NCBI RefSeq assembly: GCF_000333035.1
Contig: NZ_BANU01000016.1
Span: 62,001-126,000 of the forward strand
Source of the DNA: Gordonia sihwensis NBRC 108236
Lineage (GTDB): Bacteria; Actinomycetota; Actinomycetes; Mycobacteriales; Mycobacteriaceae
Length of the DNA stretch: 64,000 nt
Direction: 5' to 3'
Shown: positions 16,694-28,465 of the stretch, piece by piece
Layout: every line of letters starts with the position of its first letter
How positions within the stretch are numbered: position 1 is the stretch's first letter
Program-made: the position numbers and the translations under genes
The notes under the pieces: model-generated
Told to the model about the DNA's origin: nothing
What the model saw: only the letters and a program-made list of their open reading frames with translations
Databases searched by the model: none

Positions 16694-17785
16694 TCAGTAC
16701 CCCATGGTCCGGATGGCGTTGGCGAGCTGATCCAGCTGTTCCGGGCGCACATCGAGGTGAGGGCTGATCCGCAGCAGCGAATCTTCACCGGCGAGGGGCG
16801 CGCGCCAGGAATCCGCCGCCGTGACCAGAAGCCCGATCTCCCGCAGTCGGTCGCGCGCGGCCTGCACGTCGGCCGGTCGCCATCCGGGCGGCGGCGCCAG
16901 GGTCACCAGTGCCGAAGGCTCGTCGACCGGCTCCATGACCTCCCAACTGCCGATCCCGTGCAGTCGTTCGCGCGCGATCCGTCCGATACCGGCCAACTCG
17001 GTGTACACACGCTGCTGTCCGATGTCGAGGAACTCGGCGACCGCCGTCGAGAGTGCCAGCTGACCGGCGATGAACGATTCCGACGGCAGCAGTCGCACGT
17101 CGATGCGCGAGTCGGGCCGGATGGCGATGAATCCGACGCCCCGGGGTCCGGTGAGCCACTTGCGCGAGGTGCCGTAGACCACATCCGCGCCGGTCACGGT
17201 GGGCACATGCCCCACCGACTGCGCCATGTCGACGATCACCGGAACGCCCGCGTTGTGCGCCACCTCGACGATCTTCGCCACCGGCTGCACCAGTCCGCTC
17301 GCCGAACCGATGTGGCAGACATGGATGAAGTCGGGCTGCTCGAACTGCAGCATGTTCTCCAGCGAGTCGACGTCGACGTGCCCGTACACGTCGCCCTCGG
17401 GCATGGTGCGGACCGCGAAGTCGCGGCGTTCGAACTCCAGCAGGTTGGGACCGAACTCATTCTTCGCGACCCATACCGTGGGGGAGAGCGGGAGCGCCAT
17501 GGTGTTGAGCAGCGCCCGCAGCGCCGACCGCGCGCTGTCTCGGAAGACGATCTCCTCGGCGCGATGGCCGATCAGCGAGCCCAGTGCGCGGCGGCCGGCT
17601 TCAAGGGCCTCTGCGCGTTCGTCGGCGGCGATGTAGGAACCGTTCCTGGCCTCGCGGATCAGGTGTTCGTGCAGAGTCGTGATGACCGCGTTCGACGAAC
17701 GCCCGGCCGAGGCTGCGTCGAGATGCCCGATCGAGGGTTCCACTCTCGCTGCATGCCACTGTTCACCGAGTTCGCTGCAGTACAT
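16694..17785 (-). CDS. Class V PLP-dependent enzyme, EgtE-like
   Basis: 363 residues. The PLP lysine sits in TSRKWLTGPRGVGF (about residue 210), preceded by the cofactor-binding VDMAQSVG (about 188). Several stretches resemble ergothioneine lyase EgtE: HLDAASAGRSS at the N terminus, NEFGPNLLEFE, VDEPSALVTLAPP and LRISPHLDVRPEQLD. EgtE cleaves the hercynyl-cysteine sulfoxide C-S bond in the last step of ergothioneine synthesis. No egtA-D genes are adjacent, so the assignment rests on sequence alone and a cysteine-desulfurase-like role is possible. It lies 32 bases downstream of pcnA on the same strand. Confidence 0.68.
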   Translation of the reverse strand: MYCSELGEQWHAARVEPSIGHLDAASAGRSSNAVITTLHEHLIREARNGSYIAADERAEALEAGRRALGSLIGHRAEEIVFRDSARSALRALLNTMALPLSPTVWVAKNEFGPNLLEFERRDFAVRTMPEGDVYGHVDVDSLENMLQFEQPDFIHVCHIGSASGLVQPVAKIVEVAHNAGVPVIVDMAQSVGHVPTVTGADVVYGTSRKWLTGPRGVGFIAIRPDSRIDVRLLPSESFIAGQLALSTAVAEFLDIGQQRVYTELAGIGRIARERLHGIGSWEVMEPVDEPSALVTLAPPPGWRPADVQAARDRLREIGLLVTAADSWRAPLAGEDSLLRISPHLDVRPEQLDQLANAIRTMGY

Positions 17786-17817
17786 GCCTTGAATCTACCC
17801 TGTGGCTCCGGGCCCGA

Positions 17818-19296
<1,479 letters not shown>

Positions 19297-19373
19297 GGGA
19301 TGACAGACTACCGACTGCCGACCCGCTCAACCTGTTCGGCTAACACCCGGTTACGAGCGGCTAGCATCGGGGT

Positions 19374-20468
19374 GTGTCCGCTGAACCCTCGCTGCAGCGC
19401 CCGGACGTCGATTCCGACGCTCCGGTGTCCGAGGGTGCCTCCGGGCCGAACGGCTCCGGCTCTCAGGATAATGCGGCGCAGGCCGCGGGCGGAAGCACCC
19501 AGGCCGGACGTTCCCGGCACAATCGTCGCGGCAGACGCCGGCGCGGCAGGCGTTCCGGACGCGGAGGCGGGCAGCAGCAGAACACGGACTCTGCGGCCGA
19601 AGCGGGGTCCGGCGAATCGGCGAAACCGAAACCGGGACCGCGAAACGCGGGGTCGAAGGGCAACGGCGGCGCCAAGAACGCGGCGCCGAAGAACCTCACT
19701 TCGAAGGCAGGGTCGCAGCAGAGCGCCGACGACGGGCGGACCAAGCCGTCCGATCTCGCCAGCCGGGCGCGCCGCAGCGGGTCCAACAGTCCCGCGGCCA
19801 TGCCCCGCACCAAGCGCCGTACCGCACGCAAGCCCGAGGCCGAGGGCGGACCGCGGCTGCACACGGTCCGCGAGACGTCGGCCGGCGGCCTGGTGCTCTC
19901 CGACATCGACGCTCCGTTCGGAGAGCTGTCGGCCGCGCTGATCGGCCGCATCGACAGGCGCGGGCGCATGATGTGGTCGCTTCCGAAGGGGCATATCGAG
20001 ACCGGCGAGACGGCTGAGCAGACCGCGATCCGGGAGGTCGCCGAGGAGACCGGCATCGAAGGCACCATCGTCGCGCCGCTCGGCAAGATCGACTACTGGT
20101 TCGTCAGCGAGGGTCGCCGCATCCACAAGACGGTGCATCACTACCTCCTGCGATTCACCGGCGGCGAGCTGTCGGACGCCGACTACGAGGTCAGCGCCGT
20201 GGCGTGGGTCCCGTTGAGCGAGCTGCCCCGTCGACTGACGTACTCTGACGAGCGACGTCTGGCGCGGATGGCCGAATCGGTGATCGCTGATCTGCAGAGC
20301 GACCCACACCGGTTGGCGCAGTCAGAAGCCAGCTGCCTCCGCACCGAGCCGAACGACTATGAGAAAGCCGCAGCCGCACGCAACCAGCGACGCAACGAGC
20401 CGCCGCCGGCGCCGAAACCTCGTCGACGCCGGCGGCGCCCGCGTCGCACCGCATCCGGTGACAGCTGA
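19374..20468 (+). CDS. NUDIX hydrolase with long basic N-terminal extension (MutT4-like)
   Basis: 364 residues, GTG start. The NUDIX box G-x5-E-x7-REVAEETG lies at about residues 204-226 within an intact C-terminal hydrolase domain. The first 155 residues are low-complexity, rich in Gly, Ser, Asn, Lys and Arg (for example [16 protein letters not shown]), so they are probably disordered and may bind nucleic acid. The C-terminal tail is again Arg-rich. Synteny with pcnA and the DUF6049/murJ pair matches Rv3908 (MutT4), whose mycobacterial relatives hydrolyse damaged nucleotides; the N-terminal extension here is longer. Its last 11 bases overlap the next gene. Confidence 0.85.
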   Translation: MSAEPSLQRPDVDSDAPVSEGASGPNGSGSQDNAAQAAGGSTQAGRSRHNRRGRRRRGRRSGRGGGQQQNTDSAAEAGSGESAKPKPGPRNAGSKGNGGAKNAAPKNLTSKAGSQQSADDGRTKPSDLASRARRSGSNSPAAMPRTKRRTARKPEAEGGPRLHTVRETSAGGLVLSDIDAPFGELSAALIGRIDRRGRMMWSLPKGHIETGETAEQTAIREVAEETGIEGTIVAPLGKIDYWFVSEGRRIHKTVHHYLLRFTGGELSDADYEVSAVAWVPLSELPRRLTYSDERRLARMAESVIADLQSDPHRLAQSEASCLRTEPNDYEKAAAARNQRRNEPPPAPKPRRRRRRPRRTASGDS

Positions 20469-23088
20469 CCGAATCCCGTCGCGGCGTTCGTCACTTCTGT
20501 TCGTGCTGTCGGCGGTCGCCGTCCTGCTGGCCCTGACCGTCGGCGCAGTGCCTGTGGCGCACGCTGATTCGGCTTCCACCTCGTCGTACGCCACACTCGG
20601 ACTGACCGAGGTCACTCCGACCACCGTCACCAGTTCCACCGGCGATCGTGTGACTGTCCGCGGTCGCGTGGTCAACACCGCGGGCAAACCGATCAGCGAC
20701 GTCAGCGTGCGGCTGCAGCGCGGTCACGCGCTCACCGAGTCCTTCCAGCTGCGCAGCTCACTGACCTCACCCTCGGCCGACTACTCGGTGAGCAGCACCT
20801 CGCGGCACGTCACCGGCACCCTGGGAACCGGCGAGTCGGCCGATTTCACCATCTCGGTCCCCGTGAACGGCCCCACCGGTCTCGATCTCACCGAGGCCGG
20901 GGTGTATCCGCTGATGGTCGACGTGATCGGCACTCCGCGCGACGCGGGCACCGTGTCGATCGCGGATTCGCGCACGCTGCTCCCGGTGCTGTCGCTGCCC
21001 GCCAGCCGCACCCGCGCGCAGAACTACGTCGACCCGGCCACCGGTGCGCCCGGCGCTCCACTGCTCGGCCGGGACGGATCGATCGCGCCGAACACCTCCC
21101 GCCCCGCACCGTTCACGATGATCTGGCCGCTCGCGGCCGCACCGCAGGAAGCCGCGGGCATCCTCGGCGGCGGCACCGCGGAGCTGCGGCTCACGAGCGA
21201 CGCCCTGGGCCATTCCCTGCAGCCCGACGGCCGCCTCGGGATGTCGTTGCAAGCGCTGGAGCAACTCGCGGGCACCGCGTCCTCCGACACTCCGCCGACC
21301 GTCGGCCCCGGAACCACCGAACCGGCGGCGAGTCCCGACGACCCGGTGCGCGACTCGACCTGTCTCGCCGTCGACCCCGACCTGCTGCTCACAGTCACGA
21401 GAATGGCCGACGGCTACGTCGTCACCGACGATCCGGCAGACCCCGAGGCCCGCACCCACGACGGGCAGGGCGCCTCGGCGGCCAAGTCGTGGCTGCGCGG
21501 CCTCACGCAGGTCGCGAGCCGAATGTGCGTCACCGCACTGCCTTTCGCACAGGCCGGCCTCGACTCCCTCCGCACCGTCAACGACGCCGGGCTCGCGCGG
21601 CGCGCCGTGCTGAATCCGTACGACACCGTCGATGCGATCCTCGGCGTCAAGACCGTGCGCGGTCTCACCATTCCCGCCACCGGAACGCTCACCGACGCCG
21701 GCCGCGATCTGCTGTCCGAACTCGGCGTCACCTCGGCGGCCATCGCAGCCACGTCGCTGACTCCTCTCGGCGCCGACCGCGCACCCACCTCGGGATCGGC
21801 GTCCGGCCGTTACCGGAGCCAGGCGACGCATCTGCAGAGCTACGACATCGCGATCAGCGCGGCCATCGGAGGCGCCGGGCTCACGCCGGTGGTGCCTGCG
21901 ATCGTTCCCAACTGGCAGCAGCCGAACCTCTCGGGCGAGTCGGCGGTGAGCCGCAGGCAGGCGGCCGCCGCCGCCCTGGCCTTCCCGATGCTCGACGCTC
22001 CGGCGCCCACCGCGTCGGCCGAAGCGGATTCGACCAGGCTCCCGACCACCGGGCGGTCGGCGTTCATCATGCCGCCGACCTATTGGTCACCGACCGTGCA
22101 GGACGCACAGGCACTGCACGACACCGCCGAGCTCATGCTGTCTTCGGGCACCGCCCGCCCGGTGCCGCTCGCGACCGTGGTGGACGAGCTGCCTGCCGCT
22201 GCCACCCCCGCCGAACTCGACGTGCCCGGCGACATCTCGCCCGACGCGGCGGCGGGATACCCGATCACGCAGAGCGACGCCGAGACGGTGCGTCAGCGGC
22301 TGGACCGTATCGACCACATGCAGGCCGCCCTGGTCGGAAACGCCGAGACCGTCACCACGCCGGCCGAATACCTGGCGCCCTTGCGCGACGACCTGCTGCG
22401 CGCGGTGTCGAGCGCGTCGACCACCGATAACGCGGTGGCGCGCGGCCAGCGCACCGATCGGCTGACCGCGGTGGGCATCACTCTCGGCAACATGCAGCAA
22501 GCGGTCTCCCTGCTCGATCCCAGCGGCCGATACACCCTGGCCTCCGAGCGGAGCCCGCTGCTCCTGGTGGTCCGGAACGATCTGGCGCTTCCGATCCGGG
22601 TACGGCTGGACATCGACGCACCCAGCGCCCTGGAGGTGGGCGACGTCGGCACCGTCGAGATCCCGGCCGCCGGAACCCGGCAACTCCAGATCCCCACCCA
22701 CGCGTCGAGCTCGGAACCGGCGACGGTGCACATCTCGCTGGTCACCTCCAGCGACGTGCCGCTGAGCACGCCCATCGAACTCTCGATCTACGCGAACGCG
22801 TACGGCAAGCCGCTGTTCTGGATCACCGTCGGTGCGGCCGTCATCTTGATCCTGCTGACCGCACGCCGGTTGTGGCATCGGTTCCGCGGCGAGCCCGACC
22901 CCGCCGACGAGGACCGGCCGGAGCCGGACGAGGAGGACCTGGAACAGGCGACGCTGAGCTATCAGGACAGACTTGAGGCGGAACGGGCCGCGGAGGGGCA
23001 ACTCGACGGCGAGTTGCCCGGAGAACGCGCGGCGGGGGACTCTGGGCCGTGGGACAGTGGGCCGAGGGACAGCGGGGAGCGTGAATGA
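20458..23088 (+). CDS. DUF6049 exported glycan/cell-wall-associated protein
   Basis: 876 residues from GTG at 20458, chosen because it places a clean signal peptide at the N terminus ([30 protein letters not shown]) and overlaps the NUDIX stop by 11 bases; the frame is open further upstream to 20359 with unlikely sequence. A large extracytoplasmic region with beta-rich Ig-like segments near 40-220 and 690-790 precedes one membrane helix (about residue 805) and an acidic cytoplasmic tail with DSG repeats. The product corresponds to Rv3909, conserved next to murJ in mycolata; function unproven. Overlap with murJ (ATGA) indicates coupled translation. Confidence 0.82.
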   Translation: MTADRIPSRRSSLLFVLSAVAVLLALTVGAVPVAHADSASTSSYATLGLTEVTPTTVTSSTGDRVTVRGRVVNTAGKPISDVSVRLQRGHALTESFQLRSSLTSPSADYSVSSTSRHVTGTLGTGESADFTISVPVNGPTGLDLTEAGVYPLMVDVIGTPRDAGTVSIADSRTLLPVLSLPASRTRAQNYVDPATGAPGAPLLGRDGSIAPNTSRPAPFTMIWPLAAAPQEAAGILGGGTAELRLTSDALGHSLQPDGRLGMSLQALEQLAGTASSDTPPTVGPGTTEPAASPDDPVRDSTCLAVDPDLLLTVTRMADGYVVTDDPADPEARTHDGQGASAAKSWLRGLTQVASRMCVTALPFAQAGLDSLRTVNDAGLARRAVLNPYDTVDAILGVKTVRGLTIPATGTLTDAGRDLLSELGVTSAAIAATSLTPLGADRAPTSGSASGRYRSQATHLQSYDIAISAAIGGAGLTPVVPAIVPNWQQPNLSGESAVSRRQAAAAALAFPMLDAPAPTASAEADSTRLPTTGRSAFIMPPTYWSPTVQDAQALHDTAELMLSSGTARPVPLATVVDELPAAATPAELDVPGDISPDAAAGYPITQSDAETVRQRLDRIDHMQAALVGNAETVTTPAEYLAPLRDDLLRAVSSASTTDNAVARGQRTDRLTAVGITLGNMQQAVSLLDPSGRYTLASERSPLLLVVRNDLALPIRVRLDIDAPSALEVGDVGTVEIPAAGTRQLQIPTHASSSEPATVHISLVTSSDVPLSTPIELSIYANAYGKPLFWITVGAAVILILLTARRLWHRFRGEPDPADEDRPEPDEEDLEQATLSYQDRLEAERAAEGQLDGELPGERAAGDSGPWDSGPRDSGERE

Positions 23089-26000
23089 GCAATCGTCCGA
23101 ACCAGCGCACCGGAGATCCGCGCGACGCCGGGCCGGGCGCCGCCAGGGCTGAGCCGGCGGCGGTGAGCCCCGGGGCGGCGAACGGCGGCGGAGCGGACGC
23201 TCCGGCGGTGAAGCCCGACGACTCCGACGTCGGCATCATGCGCACCGGCGGCTCCATCGCCATCGCGACCCTGATCAGCCGGATCACCGGATTCATCAGG
23301 ACCGTCCTGGTCCTGGCGATGCTCGGCGGCGCGGTCGCGTCTGCCTTCCAGGCCGCCTACGTGCTCCCGAGCATGATCGCCGAAGTGGTCCTCGGCGCGG
23401 TGCTGACCGCCATCGTCATCCCGGTGCTGGTGCGCGCCGAGAACGAGGACGCCGACGGCGGCGCAGGCTTCATCAACCGCATCTTCACCCTGACGCTGGT
23501 GCTGCTCGGCGTCGCCAGTCTCATCGCGATCGTCGCGGCGCCCCTGCTGACCCTGTTGAACGTCGGCGACGGCCAGGTGAACCGGCCACTGACCACCGCA
23601 CTCGCGTATCTGCTGCTGCCCGAGATCCTCTTCTACGGACTGTCGGCGCTGTTCATCGCGATTCTGAACATGAAGGGCCTGTTCAAACCCGGTGCGTGGG
23701 CGCCGGTCCTGAACAACATCGTTCAGATCACCACGCTGGTGCTGTACTGGGCGATGCCGGGCGAGATGACGCTGAACCCGGTCCGGATGTCGGAGCCGAA
23801 ACTGCTCGTCCTCGGCATCGGCACCACGCTCGGCGTGGTGATGCAGGCCGCGATCCTGATGCCCTTCCTCCGCAAGGTCGGCGTCCACCTGAAGCTCGAG
23901 TGGGGTATCGACGCCCGGCTGCGGCAGTTCGGGGGCATGGCCGTCGCGATCGTCGCGTACGTCCTGGTACTGCAGGTCGGGCTCGTGATCACCTACCGGA
24001 TCGCCGCCCACGCCACCGCGTCGGGAATCTCGGTGTACGCGACCCACTGGCAACTGCTCCAGCTGCCCTACGGCGTCCTCGGCGTCACCATCCTGACCGC
24101 GATCATGCCGCGCCTCTCGCGCAACGCGGCCGCCGACGACACCGACGCCGTCATCGACGACATGTCCCTCGCGACACGACTGACGATGATCGCGCTGGTA
24201 CCGACGGTGGCCTTCATGACCTTCTTCGGCCCGGCCATCGGCATCGCGATCTTCAATTTCGGCAAGTTCGACGCCGATACCGCGTCCCAGCTGGGGTCGG
24301 TGCTGTCGTGGGGCGCGTTCACGTTGATTCCGTACGCGATGACGCTCGTGCAGCTGCGTGTGTTCTATGCGCGCGAGGACGCCTGGACCCCGACCCTCAT
24401 GGTCGTCGGGATCACGGCCGTCAAGGTCGCGTCGTCGTATCTCGGTCCGGTGATCTTCGACGATCCCGAGCTCATCGTCCGGTGGCTCTCGCTCTCCAAC
24501 GGTCTGGGCTATCTGGTGGGCGCGATCGTCGGTCAGATGCTGCTGCACAAGCGCCTCGGCATCACCCGGCTCTCCGACGTCACTCGGACGACATATCAGG
24601 CGATCGGGGTCTCGCTCGCCGTCGCACTCGCGGTGTGGCTCGTCGCCGATCTCACCGGACTCGACGAGATGTCGACGCAGGCGGGCAAGATCGGCTCGGT
24701 GGTCTATCTCGGATTCACCGCGATCATCGTCCTGGGCGTCACCTACCTGCTGCTGACCGCACTGAAGATCCCCGAGATGGTCACCATCAGCAACACGGTG
24801 CAGCGTCTCCTCGGACGGTTCATTCCGGCACTCGCCCCTGCACCCACACCGTCGGCCGACGACTCCGACTCGCGGACGATGACCATCCAGATCCCGCGGA
24901 TCACCTCGGACGATTCGGTCCCGTACGCTGGTCAAGTAGACGTCCGTCGCCGGTTCGATCGAGGCACCGCGACGTGGCAGGAGTATTCGGTGTTGTCCGG
25001 CGGGGCGGTGGGCGAGACCATGGTCCTCCCGGTTGTGGGAGGTCCCGGTCCTCGACCTCGGCCCTACGGGCCACCACGTCAACGAGGAGTTCCGCCGATG
25101 GGCCAGAACGGCAACAAGGGCGGCCGTCCGACCGGCCCGGCCGCCGGTTCGCCGACTGGTCCGTCCAGTGAGGCCACCCGCATCATGGGACCGCCGCGCG
25201 GACCTCGCCTGGTTCCGGGCGCCGCCATCGCCGGTGGGCGCTACCGCCTCCTCGAGAAGGAGGGCGGAACCCGCGGCCTGGAGTTCTGGCGCGCCAAGGA
25301 CACCGGACTCGACCGCGAAGTCGGCCTCACGTTCGTCGACCCCGAACAGAAGGCGCCGCCGATCCGGCCGGGCGACCGCGACGACGACACCGGTCCCCGC
25401 GCGATTCTGAATCGCACCCGTCGGCTCGGCCAGCTCCACTCGGCCGGCGTGGCCCGGGTGCTCGACGTGGTCCGCAGCGCCTCCGGCGGCGTGATCGTCA
25501 CCGAATGGATTCACGGCTCCTCGCTCAAGGAGGTCGCGGCCACGTCGCCGTCGGCGATGGGTGCCGCGCGCGCGGTCCGGGCTCTGGCAGCGGGCGCCGA
25601 AGCAGCGCACCGCACCGGTGCGACTCTGTCGATCGACCACCCGGACCGGATCCGCGTCAGCACCGACGGTGATGCGGTCCTCGCCTTCCCGGCGGTCATC
25701 CCCGGTGACGACCGGACCGGCGACGTCCGCGGTCTCGGAGCGGTCCTGTACGCGCTGCTGCTCAACCGCTGGCCGCTCGACGCCGCCACCGGTGCGGTCG
25801 CGACAGCGGGTTCCGCGCCGGTCGGCGGGATTCCGCCCGCCGAGCCCGATCCCGAGCATCCGTCGCGTCCGATCGCACCGCGCGCGGTGAAGCCCGAGAT
25901 CCCGTTCGAGATCTCGGCCGTCGCCTCGCGCGCTCTCGAGGGCGACCGGGGCATCCGCACCGCGGCCACCGTCCAGCACGTCCTGGACCAGGCGACCGTG

Positions 26001-26735
26001 GTCGATCTCAAGACCGACATGATCCCGCGCGTCGAGTCCCGGGAGGCTCCGGTCTCCGTGGCGCCGCTGTCGAGGACGCGCAAGGAACGCCTGCTGGGCG
26101 AGGGTGAGGCGGGTCGCCGCAACACCGCGCTGCTGGCGGGCGCCGGTCTGTTCGTGCTCTTCCTGATCGTCGCCGTGGTGGTCGCGATGACCAACGTCTT
26201 CGGCGGCTCGGGCAACACCGAGTCCGATATCGACTCGATCCTGCCGAGTGAGAGCGCATCGGCGACGTCGGCACCCGCTCGCACTCCCGCGGCTCCGGCG
26301 GTGAGCCTCAAGTCGGTGACGCTCCTGGACGTGTCCGGCGAACCGCCCGACTCCGCACCGAACATCCAGAACCTGCTCACCGGCACCCCGCCGGCCTGGC
26401 GGACCGACGCCTACCGTGGCAGTCCGCAGTTCGGCGGTCTCAAGTCGGGGATGGGGCTGCTCTTCGCCACCGGCGGCGACAACACCGTGCGATCGGTGAC
26501 GATCACGACCACCACTCCCGGCTTCCAAGTGGAGCTGCGGACGTCGGACCAGAGGTCTCCGACCAGCCTCGATCAGACCACGCAGGTCGGCGGCGGAACC
26601 GTGGACTCCAAGTCCACGACGATCAAGGTCGACGAGCCGGCGTCGGCGCCGTACTTCATCGTCTGGCTCACCACTCTGCCCGTGGGGCCGAGCGGCGACT
26701 ACCAGGCCGTGATCTCGAAGGTCAGCGTCTCCTGA
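23085..26735 (+). CDS. murJ: Lipid II flippase MurJ fused to pseudokinase domain
   Basis: 1216 residues. Residues about 50-575 form the 14-helix MviN/MurJ domain that flips lipid II to the outer face. A flexible linker leads to a kinase-like domain at about 705-990 (RYRLLEKEGGTRGLEFWRAKD). The position of the catalytic lysine is changed (REVGLTFVDPE instead of VALK) and no HRD or DFG motif is seen, so it is a pseudokinase, as in Rv3910, where it binds the FHA protein FhaA when phosphorylated by PknB. One membrane helix follows near 1012-1035 and a periplasmic beta domain ends the protein. Start overlaps the DUF6049 stop. Confidence 0.93.
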   Translation: MSNRPNQRTGDPRDAGPGAARAEPAAVSPGAANGGGADAPAVKPDDSDVGIMRTGGSIAIATLISRITGFIRTVLVLAMLGGAVASAFQAAYVLPSMIAEVVLGAVLTAIVIPVLVRAENEDADGGAGFINRIFTLTLVLLGVASLIAIVAAPLLTLLNVGDGQVNRPLTTALAYLLLPEILFYGLSALFIAILNMKGLFKPGAWAPVLNNIVQITTLVLYWAMPGEMTLNPVRMSEPKLLVLGIGTTLGVVMQAAILMPFLRKVGVHLKLEWGIDARLRQFGGMAVAIVAYVLVLQVGLVITYRIAAHATASGISVYATHWQLLQLPYGVLGVTILTAIMPRLSRNAAADDTDAVIDDMSLATRLTMIALVPTVAFMTFFGPAIGIAIFNFGKFDADTASQLGSVLSWGAFTLIPYAMTLVQLRVFYAREDAWTPTLMVVGITAVKVASSYLGPVIFDDPELIVRWLSLSNGLGYLVGAIVGQMLLHKRLGITRLSDVTRTTYQAIGVSLAVALAVWLVADLTGLDEMSTQAGKIGSVVYLGFTAIIVLGVTYLLLTALKIPEMVTISNTVQRLLGRFIPALAPAPTPSADDSDSRTMTIQIPRITSDDSVPYAGQVDVRRRFDRGTATWQEYSVLSGGAVGETMVLPVVGGPGPRPRPYGPPRQRGVPPMGQNGNKGGRPTGPAAGSPTGPSSEATRIMGPPRGPRLVPGAAIAGGRYRLLEKEGGTRGLEFWRAKDTGLDREVGLTFVDPEQKAPPIRPGDRDDDTGPRAILNRTRRLGQLHSAGVARVLDVVRSASGGVIVTEWIHGSSLKEVAATSPSAMGAARAVRALAAGAEAAHRTGATLSIDHPDRIRVSTDGDAVLAFPAVIPGDDRTGDVRGLGAVLYALLLNRWPLDAATGAVATAGSAPVGGIPPAEPDPEHPSRPIAPRAVKPEIPFEISAVASRALEGDRGIRTAATVQHVLDQATVVDLKTDMIPRVESREAPVSVAPLSRTRKERLLGEGEAGRRNTALLAGAGLFVLFLIVAVVVAMTNVFGGSGNTESDIDSILPSESASATSAPARTPAAPAVSLKSVTLLDVSGEPPDSAPNIQNLLTGTPPAWRTDAYRGSPQFGGLKSGMGLLFATGGDNTVRSVTITTTTPGFQVELRTSDQRSPTSLDQTTQVGGGTVDSKSTTIKVDEPASAPYFIVWLTTLPVGPSGDYQAVISKVSVS

Positions 26736-26739
26736 CGGC

Positions 26740-27627
26740 TCACGACGAGACCTTCTCCGGAGCCGGCGCCCACCCGGGCGGACCGAAGACGTAGCCGAGC
26801 TTGGCGCGCAGAGACGGGGCCTCGCGGACGTCGCGGGCGATGTTCACGTACTCGTGCGTCTGCAGGGTCCAGATGTTGTAGGTCTCGACGGGCTTGGTGA
26901 GCCCGTAGTGCGGCCGGTCGAGTTCGGGCTGGAACGAGCCGAAGAGCCGGTCCCAGACGATGAAGGTGCCGCCGTAATTGCGGTCGAGGTATTCCGGATC
27001 GCTGCCGTGATGCACTCGGTGGTGCGAGGGCGTGTTCATCACGAACTCGAAGGGTTTCCACATCTTGTCGATCCGCTCGGTGTGGATCCAGAACTGATAG
27101 ACGAGGTTCAGCGAGTACACGGCGAAGACCACCGCGGGCGGGAAGCCGAGCAGGGGGAGGGGCGCCCACATGATGATACCCATGCTGTTGTTCCACTTCT
27201 GCCGGAGCGCCGTCGCGAAATTGAAGTACTCGCTGGAGTGGTGGGCTTGGTGAGTGGCCCAGACCAGGCGTACCCGGTGGGCGATCCGGTGCTCCCAGTA
27301 GAAGAGGAAGTCGAGAGCGATGAAGCCGATCACCCAGGTGTACCAGGCGTCGACCGGCAGATGCCACGGCGCGACGTACGCGAACAGCGCGCTGTACCCG
27401 AACAGAGCGACGAACTTCCAGAAGGCCGACGTCCCGATCGAGACGAGCCCCATCAGGATCGACGTCCGCGCGTCCCTGCGCTCATAGGAGCCCTTGGGCG
27501 GCCGGCCGTCGCCGTCCTCCCGCTCCAACTTGGCCGCGGCGTAGGTCTCCAACAGCAGCAGAACCGCGAAGAACGGGATCGCGAGCACCGTCGGCTCCCG
27601 CATCGGTTCGGGCAGGAAGTCCAGCAA
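26740..27627 (-). CDS. Sterol desaturase / fatty acid hydroxylase family membrane protein
   Basis: 295 residues from a TTG start at 27627, chosen because a strong GGAGG site lies eight bases upstream; the frame is open to 27882 but would run over the divergent tetR gene. The next ATG is at 27603. Four hydrophobic segments surround the histidine boxes EHRIAH, HQAHHS and HRVHHGSD, which bind the diiron centre of this oxygenase family. It probably hydroxylates or desaturates a lipid or sterol. Ends four bases from murJ. Transcribed divergently from tetR over a palindromic operator, so it is the likely target of that repressor. Confidence 0.85.
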   Translation of the reverse strand: MLDFLPEPMREPTVLAIPFFAVLLLLETYAAAKLEREDGDGRPPKGSYERRDARTSILMGLVSIGTSAFWKFVALFGYSALFAYVAPWHLPVDAWYTWVIGFIALDFLFYWEHRIAHRVRLVWATHQAHHSSEYFNFATALRQKWNNSMGIIMWAPLPLLGFPPAVVFAVYSLNLVYQFWIHTERIDKMWKPFEFVMNTPSHHRVHHGSDPEYLDRNYGGTFIVWDRLFGSFQPELDRPHYGLTKPVETYNIWTLQTHEYVNIARDVREAPSLRAKLGYVFGPPGWAPAPEKVSS

Positions 27628-27676
27628 TCTCCACCCCTCCAGAACGCACGGACGGATTGTTCTCGTCCGATTTATT

Positions 27677-27694
27677 TGACACAGTACCGTGTCA
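27677..27694. promoter_or_regulatory. TetR-type operator between sterol desaturase and tetR genes
   Basis: TGACACAGTACCGTGTCA: nine base pairs on each side with a single mismatched pair, centred between the two divergent starts (50 bases from the TTG of the desaturase and 54 from the tetR ATG). Typical of a local TetR autoregulatory site controlling both genes. Confidence 0.72.
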
Positions 27695-27748
27695 GATATG
27701 CGGTGCCAACCCCTGGCCCGAATCGCCTCGGCGGTAGAATCTGATTCG

Positions 27749-28438
27749 ATGAACAAAAACAGTGGTGGGCGAACATACGGGGGTGTGTCCGCCGCGGAGC
27801 GACAGAAACAACGACGATCCGCGCTCGTGGAAGCGGGTGTGGAGTTGTTCGGCACCGAGGGATACGTCAACGTCTCGGTCAAGAAGATCTGCGACGAAGC
27901 CGGTCTGACGCAGCGGTACTTCTACGAGTCGTTTCCCGACCGAGTGAATCTTCTTGCAGCGGTGTACCAGCGTTGCGTCGACATCGCTCGCAGCGCGACG
28001 ATCGCGGCGGCCACCGAGGTCATCGATCGCGCCGGCGTGGCCGACGGACCGGTTCCGGCGGCTGTCATCCCGATCCTCGCCGAGGAGGCATTGGGCGGCT
28101 TCATCAACAGTCTCGTGGAAGATCCGCGGCGGGCGCGGGTCATCCTCATCGAGGTGGTCGGCGTGGCACCCGAGATCGAGAAGTTGCGGCTCGGCGCCAT
28201 TCACGACTGGGCCGATCTGATCGCCGGATTCGCGAGCAACGGACGGCCGACCACTCCGAAGCAGAAGCTCGCGGCCATCGGCCTCGTCGGCGCCATCACG
28301 CAGTTGCTCGTCGACTGGCAGATGGCACTGACCGACCCGATCAACGAGCAGGCCGGCCCCGATCTGTTCCAGGTGGACTCGGTCCACGATGTGGTCACCG
28401 AGATGTTCGTCGCCACCTACGACAAGATCTTCGGCTGA
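27749..28438 (+). CDS. TetR family transcriptional regulator
   Basis: 229 residues from ATG 27749. The frame opens earlier (27689), but that start would lie inside the operator; 27698 is also possible and GTG 27785 cannot be ruled out. The N-terminal helix-turn-helix reads ALVEAGVELFGTEGYVNVSVKKICDEAGLTQRYFYESFPDR, split as helix 1 to the tyrosine-rich recognition helix near residues 50-65. The C-terminal ligand domain is all-helical. Adjacent divergent sterol desaturase and the palindrome between them suggest it represses that gene and itself, with a lipid-like inducer. Confidence 0.85.
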   Translation: MNKNSGGRTYGGVSAAERQKQRRSALVEAGVELFGTEGYVNVSVKKICDEAGLTQRYFYESFPDRVNLLAAVYQRCVDIARSATIAAATEVIDRAGVADGPVPAAVIPILAEEALGGFINSLVEDPRRARVILIEVVGVAPEIEKLRLGAIHDWADLIAGFASNGRPTTPKQKLAAIGLVGAITQLLVDWQMALTDPINEQAGPDLFQVDSVHDVVTEMFVATYDKIFG

Positions 28439-28465
28439 GCCGGCCGCCGTCGCACCGGGCGACGG

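Noticed and set aside
22962-26528. A 1188-codon open frame on the minus strand opposite DUF6049/murJ
   Set aside because: Composition is His/Arg/Asp/Gly-rich with no domains; it is the antisense shadow of a high-GC coding region.
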